A DNA stretch of 64,000 nucleotides from Paenibacillus sp. YN15 (GTDB lineage Bacteria; Bacillota; Bacilli; Paenibacillales; NBRC-103111), in assembly GCF_003285005.1 (NCBI RefSeq), contig NZ_QMFA01000022.1, positions 1 through 64,000 of the forward strand, written 5' to 3'. Under the pieces are notes generated by a model, which was not told the DNA's origin, ran no database searches, and saw only the letters and a list, made by a program, of their open reading frames with translations. The position numbers and the translations under genes are program-made. Below, piece by piece: positions 48,520-56,900 of the stretch (the stretch's first letter is position 1; each line of letters begins with the position of its first letter).

Positions 48520-50058
48520 CTACGCGGCGGCAGGCAGAGTCATGGAGATGACCGCCCCTCCTTCCGGCCGGTTGCCTGCTGTGATCGCACCCCCGCAGCC
48601 CTCCACAATCGCCCGGGAGATAGCCAGCCCCAGCCCGGATTCCCCATCCTTGCCCTTCACAAACCGGTGGAACAGCACTGGCAGCAGCTCCTCCGGGAAT
48701 CCGCAGCCGTCATCGGACACCGACAGCCGCACCTCTCCCTGCACCATGGATACCCGGATCAAAATGCCTGTTTGGGCGTAACGCACCGCATTGGCGGCCA
48801 CGTTCAGAAGCGCTTGGAGCAGCTTCTCCCCATCAGCCCGGATAACAGGAGCCCCCTCCTCCGGCAGCGCTACGCGGACGGACAGCCCTTTGGCGGCCAG
48901 CATGGGATTGATCCGTTCCACTACCTCCTGAACCAGCTCCGCCAGCGAAACAGGAGCTACCCGAAAAATGTCCTCCGCGCTGTCCAGCTTGGCCAGGAGG
49001 GTCATCTCCATCACCAGCTTTTTCACCCGAGCGCATTCGCTGACAATGATGTCCAGCCCCCGTTCTACCTGCGCCCCCTCAAAAATTCCCTCCCGGATTC
49101 CCTCGGCATACCCGGAAATGGACATAAGAGGCGTCTTCAATTCGTGGGAGGCATTCTGGAAAAACTCCTTTTGCACCCGGATAAACCGGTTCAGCTCTCC
49201 GGCCATTTCATAAACGGCCTTGGACACGGCGCCAATTTCCCCGCTGCCCCCCACCGGCCGCACCTGGGCGAAATGCCGCTCCTTAATTTTCTCCAATTCC
49301 TGCTTCAGCAGCATAAGAGGGCGGATCAGCTTCCGGGTAAAAACGAGACTAAGCCCCGCCATCGTCACTCCGCCTGCGGCAAAAATGATCAAAAGCCGGC
49401 GAAGCAGCTCCTGCTCAATGGCTTTGATCCGGCTTACCGGCGTCAGTAGGGTCAGGGTCCCCGTGGGCAGAGCCTCCACCCGGGAAACGTAGGCCGTATC
49501 GGTGCCGTTCCAGATTTTCTCCAGATTTACCGGCGGAATCGAGGTGGAAGGCGAGGTTGCGATGGTGGTCAAGGGCGCAGCGGCTTCCTCCCAGTTGGCT
49601 GTGACCACCTTGCCCTCCCGGTCGGTTAGAATGGCTCTTACCTCAGAGTAAGGAATGCTGATGCTCATAGGCACGCCGCTGGCAGTGGTATCATTGCCGG
49701 CAACCGTAAAGGCCGAGAAAGACAGCAGATGATCTGCGGCCCCAAGGTCAGCGGCGGGAAGAGGGGAAGCGGAAGGCTCCGCTTGGCCAACGGAAGGTAC
49801 ATCGGAGCCTCCTTCGACAAGGAAGGGAGCTTCCGGATTCTCGCCGCCTGTCTCCTCCCCTGCGCGAACTTCTACAGTTCCGGACACGGCAGCTACTCCC
49901 AGTCTGGCCGTCATAGCGGCCCCCATATTTTTCAGATCCTCCTTCTGGGCCCCGATAAAATGATCCATCAGCACAAAATGGATAACGGCTCCGGTCACGG
50001 ACAGCACCAGAATCAGCGATACGGCAAAGGCAATATTAATCTGGTATACCAGCTTCAA
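48520..50058 (-). CDS. HAMP-domain sensor histidine kinase
   Basis: A 512-residue kinase: membrane helix at about 7-30, an extracellular region of about 190 residues rich in Ala, Pro and Ser, second helix about 216-240, HAMP, HisKA with phospho-acceptor His305 in FFQNASHELKTPLMSISGYA, and ATPase domain (NVAANAVRYAQTG, VSDDGCGFPEELLPVLFHRF, GESGLGLAISRAIVEGCGG). It pairs with the OmpR-type regulator just upstream; the two genes overlap by 23 bases. Confidence 0.92.
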   Translation of the reverse strand: MKLVYQINIAFAVSLILVLSVTGAVIHFVLMDHFIGAQKEDLKNMGAAMTARLGVAAVSGTVEVRAGEETGGENPEAPFLVEGGSDVPSVGQAEPSASPLPAADLGAADHLLSFSAFTVAGNDTTASGVPMSISIPYSEVRAILTDREGKVVTANWEEAAAPLTTIATSPSTSIPPVNLEKIWNGTDTAYVSRVEALPTGTLTLLTPVSRIKAIEQELLRRLLIIFAAGGVTMAGLSLVFTRKLIRPLMLLKQELEKIKERHFAQVRPVGGSGEIGAVSKAVYEMAGELNRFIRVQKEFFQNASHELKTPLMSISGYAEGIREGIFEGAQVERGLDIIVSECARVKKLVMEMTLLAKLDSAEDIFRVAPVSLAELVQEVVERINPMLAAKGLSVRVALPEEGAPVIRADGEKLLQALLNVAANAVRYAQTGILIRVSMVQGEVRLSVSDDGCGFPEELLPVLFHRFVKGKDGESGLGLAISRAIVEGCGGAITAGNRPEGGAVISMTLPAAA

Positions 50059-50785
50059 GCTGCTCGGCCCCCTCGTTCACGCGGAGTCTGTACCCGTGGC
50101 CCCAGACGGCTTCAATGGGCAGCTCCGCCATTTTTTTGCGCACCCGTTTAATCAGATGGTCCACGGCCCGGTCACTGCCGAAATAGTCCTCGCCCCAGAC
50201 CAAAGACAGCAGCTCCTCCCGGGTAAAAGCCCGGTTGGGATGCAGCGTGAATACCTGCAGAAGCTCAAATTCCTTCATGGTCAAGTCCACTTCCTGGTGA
50301 TTCCACAGCACTCTGCGTTCCTCCGGCAGCACTTGAAGGGCCCCCCAGACAAAACGGCGGGCTGAGGCGGAGGGGACCGGAACTTGCAGCAAAGCGGCGC
50401 CGCTCTCCCGCGCCTGGTACCAACGGTGCAGCAGCCGCTTGATGCGGGCGGTGAGCTCCCGGAGACTGAAGGGTTTGGTCAAATAATCGTCGCTGCCCAG
50501 CTCCAGGCCCAGCACCTTGTCCACCTCATGGTCCCGGGCGGAAATCATAATGATGGGCACCTCCGCTTCCCGGCGGATCAATTGGCAGAAGGCGTAGCCG
50601 TCCATACCCGGCAGCATAATATCCAGCACCCACAGGTCCGGCGGGTCGTTGCGCCACAGCTCAATAGCCTCCTCCGCCGAAGCCAGTCCGGCAGTCCGGT
50701 ATTGCTCCTTGGCCAGGCAGGCCTCCACCAGCTCCCGGATATGGGGATCGTCATCCACAACAGCGATGAAAAAAGGACGGTTCAT
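50036..50785 (-). CDS. OmpR-family response regulator
   Basis: A 249-residue protein: receiver domain (DDD 11-13, Asp55 in LWVLDIMLPGMDGYAF, Lys in DDYLTKPFSLREL) and a winged-helix DNA-binding domain (FELLQVFTLHPNRAFTREEL, SDRAVDHLIKRVRKKMAELP, VWGHGYRL). GGGAG lies ahead of the ATG at 50785. It likely controls its own operon and perhaps the divergent exported-protein gene. Confidence 0.93.
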   Translation of the reverse strand: MNRPFFIAVVDDDPHIRELVEACLAKEQYRTAGLASAEEAIELWRNDPPDLWVLDIMLPGMDGYAFCQLIRREAEVPIIMISARDHEVDKVLGLELGSDDYLTKPFSLRELTARIKRLLHRWYQARESGAALLQVPVPSASARRFVWGALQVLPEERRVLWNHQEVDLTMKEFELLQVFTLHPNRAFTREELLSLVWGEDYFGSDRAVDHLIKRVRKKMAELPIEAVWGHGYRLRVNEGAEQLEAGIPD

Positions 50786-50942
50786 ATCACAACTCCCGTT
50801 TTGCAGGTTGGTTCCATTATAACAAGCCGGGGGGCGGGCAAACGCTCTGCCATTGTTTTTCCACAAATTCACCAATCTCCTGCCATGGTCCTTCGGTAGA
50901 CTGAACCTGTAAGACAAACCATGATAAGGAGCTGTTTCAACC

Positions 50943-51656
50943 ATGACATTTCCCATTGTTTTAGCCAAAAGCCTGCTGTCCCTGTCTCTGCTGTCCGCCG
51001 CCCTCCCCGCCGGGGGAGCCGCCGTTACCGCTTCCGCGGAGATTGGAAACTCGGGCGCTGCGCCGGCCGAAAGTGTACACGTGATCCGGTCCTTCGGGGA
51101 AGGGCAGGACGCAGGCTTTACCATTTCCGTAGGTGAGGGCGAAGCCTTCGACGGACAGAATGCGCTCCGGACTTCGGTGGCCGTGATTCCCGATCCGCTG
51201 GAGCTGGCCCAAACCTATGCTCCCGAAACGGTGGAGGAATGGACCCAAACTCTGGAGCAACTCAAGGAAAAGTGGAAGCCCCAGATGTACCGGGTGCAGA
51301 TGGCCGCCGCTCCTGAAGGGGAAGAGGCAGGGAATGTGACTCTGCCGGTGAAAATTGCTATCCAGGCTATGCCTGCCGTGAAGCTGGACACGGAAGCGGG
51401 AACCCTTGAGGATGGAGCAGTTGTGAAGGCGTTTACCGTAGACGTTCGGGAGGCCGTGGCAATAGCGGGCGGCGCAATAGAGGGACAGGAACCTGCGGCC
51501 CTTCCAACTGAGGTGAAGGTGTTCCCCTTGGATGAAGGCATTGTGAACGCACAGGCTGCCGTGAGCAAGGCGCTGGAGGCCGGACAAGCAGAGGAAATCC
51601 GCACGGCGCTTCAGGATTTGCTGACAGCATACCAGTCATTTTTGGTCAAAAATTAG
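50943..51656 (+). CDS. Exported protein of unknown function
   Basis: A 237-residue protein with a signal peptide (MTFPIVLAKSLLSLSLLSAA, cut near ASA at about residue 32) and an acidic, Ala/Glu-rich mature part of mixed beta and helix with no motif I know. It is divergent from the two-component pair, with 157 bases between the start codons, and may be a target or a sensed partner of that system. Preceded by AAGGAG. Confidence 0.65.
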   Translation: MTFPIVLAKSLLSLSLLSAALPAGGAAVTASAEIGNSGAAPAESVHVIRSFGEGQDAGFTISVGEGEAFDGQNALRTSVAVIPDPLELAQTYAPETVEEWTQTLEQLKEKWKPQMYRVQMAAAPEGEEAGNVTLPVKIAIQAMPAVKLDTEAGTLEDGAVVKAFTVDVREAVAIAGGAIEGQEPAALPTEVKVFPLDEGIVNAQAAVSKALEAGQAEEIRTALQDLLTAYQSFLVKN

Positions 51657-51692
51657 TATGGATGGGTGGATGGAGGGATATGGTATGTCGAT

Positions 51693-51870
51693 AATGCAAA
51701 AGTGCATTTATTTATGGGACCAGCCGTTTATACGGGGGGCCAAAATGCAAAAGTGCAGTTATTTCCCGCCAATTCCACCCGTTTGGAGGTTTCAGCGAAA
51801 AATAGATGCACTTTTTGCATGAAGGGAACGAAAAAGAGGCTCGCGGCTAAAAATAACTGCACTTTTACAT
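51693..51870. repeat. Second intergenic element with four inverted half-sites
   Basis: Two forward copies of AATGCAAAAGTGCA...TTATTT (51693-51713; 51744-51764) and two inverse copies (AAATAGATGCACTTTTTGCA near 51800-51819; AAATAACTGCACTTTTACAT at 51851-51870). Same forward-forward-inverse-inverse plan as the element at 44574 but a different unit. The rest of the 51657-52016 gap shows no gene. Confidence 0.72.
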
Positions 51871-52016
51871 GATAGTATTGGTAGGATATGGATCAGGCGC
51901 AGTCTATACAGAACTCCAGCGGCTATAACGGTGGCATAATTAACTCTATCCGTACTTTGGAAGCCGCTTCCTGCTCTTTTGGGCAGGGGGCGGTGTTTTT
52001 TTGCGTATGGAAGGGG

Positions 52017-52046
52017 TTGACATTCCGGAATTAATAATGTCATAAT
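52017..52046 (+). promoter_or_regulatory. Promoter of the Nudix/ADP-ribosylglycohydrolase pair
   Basis: TTGACA (52017-52022), 18-base spacer, CATAAT (52041-52046). Confidence 0.65.
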
Positions 52047-52050
52047 GACT

Positions 52051-52068
52051 ATATCAATATTATGATAT
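52051..52068. promoter_or_regulatory. Candidate operator for the NrtR-like protein
   Basis: ATATCA-ATATTA-TGATAT, a perfect 6-bp inverted repeat covering the expected transcription start; GTCA-TAA-TGAC (52039-52049) overlaps the -10. Both could bind the regulator encoded downstream. Confidence 0.5.
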
Positions 52069-52086
52069 CAAAAGGATGGAATAGCC

Positions 52087-52890
52087 ATGGATACCCTCAA
52101 GCGTGATGGAATCGAAGAGGAGAATGCAGACGAGAACGCCCGGAACTACACCTCCGCCAACTACCGGACTCCGGACGGCGCTCCGGCGGATATTGTGATT
52201 TTCACCATTTCCTCCAGAGAAAAGGAGACGGTCAAAAAAGCGCTGCCGGTGCGGGAGCTTCAGGTGCTGATGATCCGCCGGAAAAAATGGCCGTATGAAG
52301 GACAATGGGCGCTGCCCGGGGGCTTTTGCATGGAGACGGAGAGCATGTACGAATGCGCGCTGCGGGAGCTGCAGGAGGAAACCGGCGTGGCGGATGTCCA
52401 TATGGAATATTTCAACGTGTACAGCAAGCCGGGAAGAGATCCCCGGGGCTGGATGATTTCCCATGCGTTCTTCGCGCTGGTGCGGGAGGAGGCGCTGGCC
52501 AACCGGCAGGCGGCTTCGGATGCGGAGGATGTGCGGCTGATTCCGGTCCGGGAGGCCTTGGAGCTGGAGCTGGCTTTTGACCATCGGCAGATTCTGGAGG
52601 ATGCTCTTGGCAAGGTGAAGGAGAAGATGCTCACCACTACCATCGCCCGGGAATTTCTGCCGGAGGAGTTCACCCTAAGCGAGCTGTACCAGGTGATCCA
52701 GACGGTGGTGCCGGAGTTTGCGGAGCCCAATTTCATCCGCAAGATTACCTCCACCCAAAGCCGCCGGGGGATTCTCGAGGAAGCTGCGGACGGGGATGGA
52801 CGCCCCCGCTTCTCCAACCGCTATTCCCAGCGGGCGGCCCAGCTTTACCGGTTTACGGATTTGACGCCGCAGCTGTCCATTTACAGCTGA
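52087..52890 (+). CDS. Nudix-HTH protein, NrtR-like, with intact Nudix box
   Basis: A 267-residue protein: Nudix domain (about residues 35-175) with a full box G-x5-E-x7-REL-x-EE-x-GV in GGFCMETESMYECALRELQE / ETGV, then a winged-helix domain like that of NrtR regulators (FTLSELYQVIQTVVPEFAEP, FIRKITSTQSRRGIL). NrtR proteins bind ADP-ribose and repress NAD genes, usually with a decayed Nudix box; the intact box here suggests it may also hydrolyse ADP-ribose or similar. The following gene makes ADP-ribose, supporting the link. Confidence 0.85.
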   Translation: MDTLKRDGIEEENADENARNYTSANYRTPDGAPADIVIFTISSREKETVKKALPVRELQVLMIRRKKWPYEGQWALPGGFCMETESMYECALRELQEETGVADVHMEYFNVYSKPGRDPRGWMISHAFFALVREEALANRQAASDAEDVRLIPVREALELELAFDHRQILEDALGKVKEKMLTTTIAREFLPEEFTLSELYQVIQTVVPEFAEPNFIRKITSTQSRRGILEEAADGDGRPRFSNRYSQRAAQLYRFTDLTPQLSIYS

Positions 52891-52926
52891 GTGGGGGAAG
52901 AACACGGAAGAGTGGAGGCGGGAGAA

Positions 52927-53847
52927 ATGAGCGCAGAGCTGCTGGACAAAATCAAAGGCGGGCTGTTCGGCGTTGCCGCCGGGGATGCCCTGGGAGGTAC
53001 GACGGAATTTATGGGCGCCTCTCAGGTGAAGGACGCCTACGGCTTTCTCACGGAGATTATCGGCGGCGGCGTGTGGGGGCTGGCCCCCGGCGAGGTGACG
53101 GATGACACCATGATGACCCTCTGCGTGGCGGAGGGGATTCTGGAGAATCCGGCGGAGCCTATGGAGGCCATCGGCCGCCGGTTCCGGGAATGGTATGCCG
53201 CCGGGCCCAAGGATGTGGGCAATATTATCCGGCATGTGCTGGAGCGATTCGAGGGCAATTGGTATGAGGCGGCTTTTGTGGCCCATCTGGATTTGGGGCA
53301 AAGCGCCGGCAACGGCTCCCTGATGCGCTGTTTGCCTGCGGCGTTGGGGTATGGGGCGCGGGAGCGGGTGGAGAAGGTTTCCCGCATCCAGTCGCGGATG
53401 ACCCACTATGATGAGCGCTGCGACGAAGCCTGCATCCTGTATAACCGGATGGCGTGGCGGCTTCTGCAGGGAGAGGAGCTTCATGCGGTCATCCGGCAGA
53501 CGGCCGCGGGAACGGACTATGCGGCGGGTCTGGGCGCGGAGCCCATCTGTTCCCCCAGCGGGTTTGTGGCGGACACCTTCCGCTGGGTGCTGTATCTGCT
53601 TCTCGATTCTGCCACCTTCGAGGAAACCATCCAGCGGGCCGCCAATCTGGGCGGCGATTCCGACACCATCGGAGCCATTGCCGGCGGTTTGGCCGGCATC
53701 TATTACGGCTACGCGGGAATCCCGGAGCGTTACCGGGAGGCAATCCTGCTGAAGAGCCGGTTGTCCGCCGCCGCGGAGGCGCTGTACCTGTTGCGTCAAG
53801 ATGAGGGAGAAGGGGAAGGCAGGGAAGCTGGAACTATACAGCTGTGA
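52927..53847 (+). CDS. ADP-ribosylglycohydrolase
   Basis: A 306-residue DraG/ARH-fold protein: IKGGLFGVAAGDALGGTTEF, GEVTDDTMMTLCVAEGIL (metal-binding T-D-D), SAGNGSLMRCLPAAL and AANLGGDSDTIGAIAGGLAG (second metal-binding D-S-D-T). It removes ADP-ribose from proteins, nucleic acids or free substrates. The frame is open to GTG 52891; ATG 52927 with GGCGGGAG is the better start. Co-transcribed with the NrtR-like gene. Confidence 0.88.
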   Translation: MSAELLDKIKGGLFGVAAGDALGGTTEFMGASQVKDAYGFLTEIIGGGVWGLAPGEVTDDTMMTLCVAEGILENPAEPMEAIGRRFREWYAAGPKDVGNIIRHVLERFEGNWYEAAFVAHLDLGQSAGNGSLMRCLPAALGYGARERVEKVSRIQSRMTHYDERCDEACILYNRMAWRLLQGEELHAVIRQTAAGTDYAAGLGAEPICSPSGFVADTFRWVLYLLLDSATFEETIQRAANLGGDSDTIGAIAGGLAGIYYGYAGIPERYREAILLKSRLSAAAEALYLLRQDEGEGEGREAGTIQL

Positions 53848-53916
53848 AACAGGCCGGTTGTTGCAGAGTACACTCACTTCTGTTAGGTCATCTGCCCATC
53901 AATCCGCGCCATCAAA

Positions 53917-53977
53917 AAACGCCTGCTGGCCAGCCGACCCATGCATGATGCATGGAGTTGGCCGCCAGCAGGCGTTT
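53917..53977. terminator. Bidirectional terminator with nested palindrome
   Basis: AAACGCCTGCTGGC (53917-53930) pairs perfectly with GCCAGCAGGCGTTT (53964-53977). The loop holds CCATGCAT-G-ATGCATGG, itself a perfect 8-bp stem. Minus-strand reading ends in a T run (TTTTTTGATGG), fitting the end of the glucan synthase gene; the + strand side has a weaker T tract. Confidence 0.8.
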
Positions 53978-53994
53978 ATCTGTTTGATATGCCG

Positions 53995-56900
53995 TTAAAC
54001 AGTTTCCTTCGGCTTTCCGGGCAGGATCACTGCAATCCTGTGGGCCTGCTTGTCATCCGCCAGCTCCAGGAAGGTGCCGGGTCCGGCAGTCAGGATGTCC
54101 CGGAACCCCTCTCCCGGCTGCTCCCGGGTGAACACCAGCGTATACACTGTGCCGCCGAACCGGTAGTCCGCCTGGAAGCCCGGCCAGCCGTCGGGAACGC
54201 ACGGGTCCAGCAGCAGCCGGTTGCCGCGGCGGCGGATGCCGAGAATCCACTCCAGCCCCACCTGGTACATCCATCCCGCGGCGCCGGTGTACCAGGTCCA
54301 ACCCGCGTGGCCCCGGTGGGGCTCGGAGGTGTAGACATCGGCGGCCATCACATACGGCTCGCCTGTATACTGCCGGACCTCCTGGTCCGTCCGGGTGTGG
54401 TTTACCGGATTGAGCAGATGGAACAGCTCAAAGGCCTTATTGCCCTGCCCCAGCTTGCTCCAGGCGGCGATGCTCCAGATGACCCCGTGGGTATACTGGG
54501 CCCCGTTCTCCCGGATGCCCGGGGGATAACCCTGGATATAGCCGGGGCTGGGCTCCGTTTTGTCGAAGGCGGGGGTTAAGAGCCGCGCCAGGGCCAGCTC
54601 CCGGTCCACCAGCTCCCGGTCGAAGGAGCGCATGGCCTGCCAGGCCCGCTCCTCGGGGGCGCCTCCGGAGAGGACCGACCAGGATTGGGCAATGGCATCG
54701 ATCCGGCACTCGTCATTGCGGATGGAGCCCAGCCAGGCCCCGGAGTCAGTGAAGGCCCGCCGGTACCACTGGCCGTCCCAGGCATGCTCATTGGCCGCCT
54801 TAAACAAGCTCTCCCGCTGTTCCCGGTAGCGGGCGGTCCGCTCCGCATCTCCCCGCTCCGTGCAGATGCCCTCGAAGCGCTCCAGAATCTCCGCCAGGAA
54901 CCAGGCCAGCCAGACGCTTTCGCCCCGGCCCTTGTCTCCGGCCAGATTCAGGCCGTCGTTCCAGTCGCCTACGCCGATCAGCGGCAGACCGTGCTCGCCG
55001 ATGCGCGACAATGCCTTTTCGATAGCCTGAAGGCAGTGCTCGTAGACGGTGCCTGTCCGCCCGGAGAGGACAGTGGGCTCGTAACGCTCATGCTCCCCTT
55101 CCTTAAGGGGCTCGCTGATCAGGTAAGGAGCATGCTCCTCCCACAGGGTCTGATCTCCCGTATGCTCCGTGTAGCGGGAAGCCACATAGGGCAGCCATAA
55201 GAGATCATCGGAGAACAGGGTACGAATGCCCCGCTCCGTCTCCTCATGCCACCAGTGCTGCACATCGCCCTCCTCGTATTGGTGGGCGGCGTGCAGCAGT
55301 ACCTGCCTGCGGGCAAATTCCGGCGCCGTATGCAGCAGCGCCAGCGTATCCTGAAGCTGGTCCCGGAAGCCGAAGGCCCCGCCGGCCTGGAAGAAGCCGC
55401 TGCGGGCCCAGATCCGGCAGGCCAGGGTCTGGTACAGCAGCCAGCCGTTCAGAAGCAGATCCATCTCCCTGGCGGGAGTGGACACCTGCACCTGGCGCAG
55501 CATGCTGTTCCAGTGCTGCTCCATCTCCGCCCACGCAGCATCGCAGCCAGCGCCGCCGGCGTACTGGCGGGCCAGTGCCGCCGCTTCCGCTTCCGAAGAG
55601 GCGCAGCCCAAGAGAATCACAATCTCCCGTTCTTCACCGGGAGCAAGGGCCAGCTCCTGCCGGATGGCGCCGCAGGAAGCGGCCTGGATGCCGGTCCGGT
55701 TGGACAAGCGCTCCCCGGCCAGTCCTGCCGGAGCTTCCAGGCGGCCGTTGCGGCCGACAAATTCCAGTTGATCCGAAGTCCAGGTTTGGGTCCCCTCCGG
55801 AAAAATGCCCAGAAAAGCGGTAGCCTCCCGGAAATGCTCCTGGTACTTGTTTTGTGCGGTTAAGATAGCTGCCGCTTCATCCCGGCGGACGGCGATGTGG
55901 GAAGCTGTCTGCTGCCGTCCCACTCCCAATACCCACTCCGCGTAATAGGCCAGAGACAGCCGCCGCTGCCGGGAGGAGGTATTGGCCAGACGCAGGCGCA
56001 TAATTTTCACCGGGTCCTTCACCGGCACAAACAAGGTCAGCTCATGGCGGATGCCCTCCCGCTCATGGCGGAACATGGAATAGCCTTGTCCATGGACGAC
56101 TGTATACGGCTCTGGATGTTTGCCTGGCGATGGGGTCAGCGTCCACAGCACTCCCGAATCCTCATCCTTCAAATATCCCTGTTCGCCGGGAGGGTCCAGC
56201 ACCGGGTCATTGGACCACGGGGTGAGCTTGCATTCCCGGCTGTTGCGCCAGAAGGTGTAGCCGGTGCCCAACTCGGTAACCAGGGCTCCGAAGATGGGAT
56301 TGGCCAGCACGTTGGTCCACGGCCCCGGCAGGTGGCGTCCGTCTGCAATGGTAAGCCGGTATTCCCGGCCGTCGGGGGTGAAGCCGCCCCAGCAGTTAAA
56401 GAACAGAAGCTCTTTCGGGTCCGGTATCGCCAGGGGAGGCGTCATGCCGCAGCCGGCGGCGTCTCCGGCGCCCGCTGGGAAACGATGGCCTGCCGCCTTA
56501 TCTGCCGCGCCGCCTTGGCTGTTCGTACCGTCGCCTGCCGGATAGACCAGCGCCAGCGCCGGAGCGTCGCCCCGCAGAGCGCGCAGCTGGGAGGCCAGGC
56601 TGGGGCCGCCGGCGTGGAGATTCACCCGTGCCGCAGCCGTCAGCAGCCGCCGGTCTTCCTCCGTCAGGCGGTGGACGGGAATCACATGAATCCCGGATAG
56701 ACCCTGCCCGAAGCGGTCCACGCCATGCTCTGCCGCCCGCTGCAGCGCCTCCTGCAGATCCTGCTGGTATCCGTCCCGGGACAGGTTCAGGATCACCAGA
56801 TCATAAACCAGCCCCAGCCGCCGGGCATATTCATGGCCGACCAGAAGCTTGATCACAAACGGCAGATGGCTCTTGTCGCCGATCTGCACTACCATAATCG

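Noticed and set aside
51693-51870. CRISPR array from the repeated AAAAGTGCA units
   Set aside because: Only four units, two of them inverted, with irregular spacing and no cas genes.
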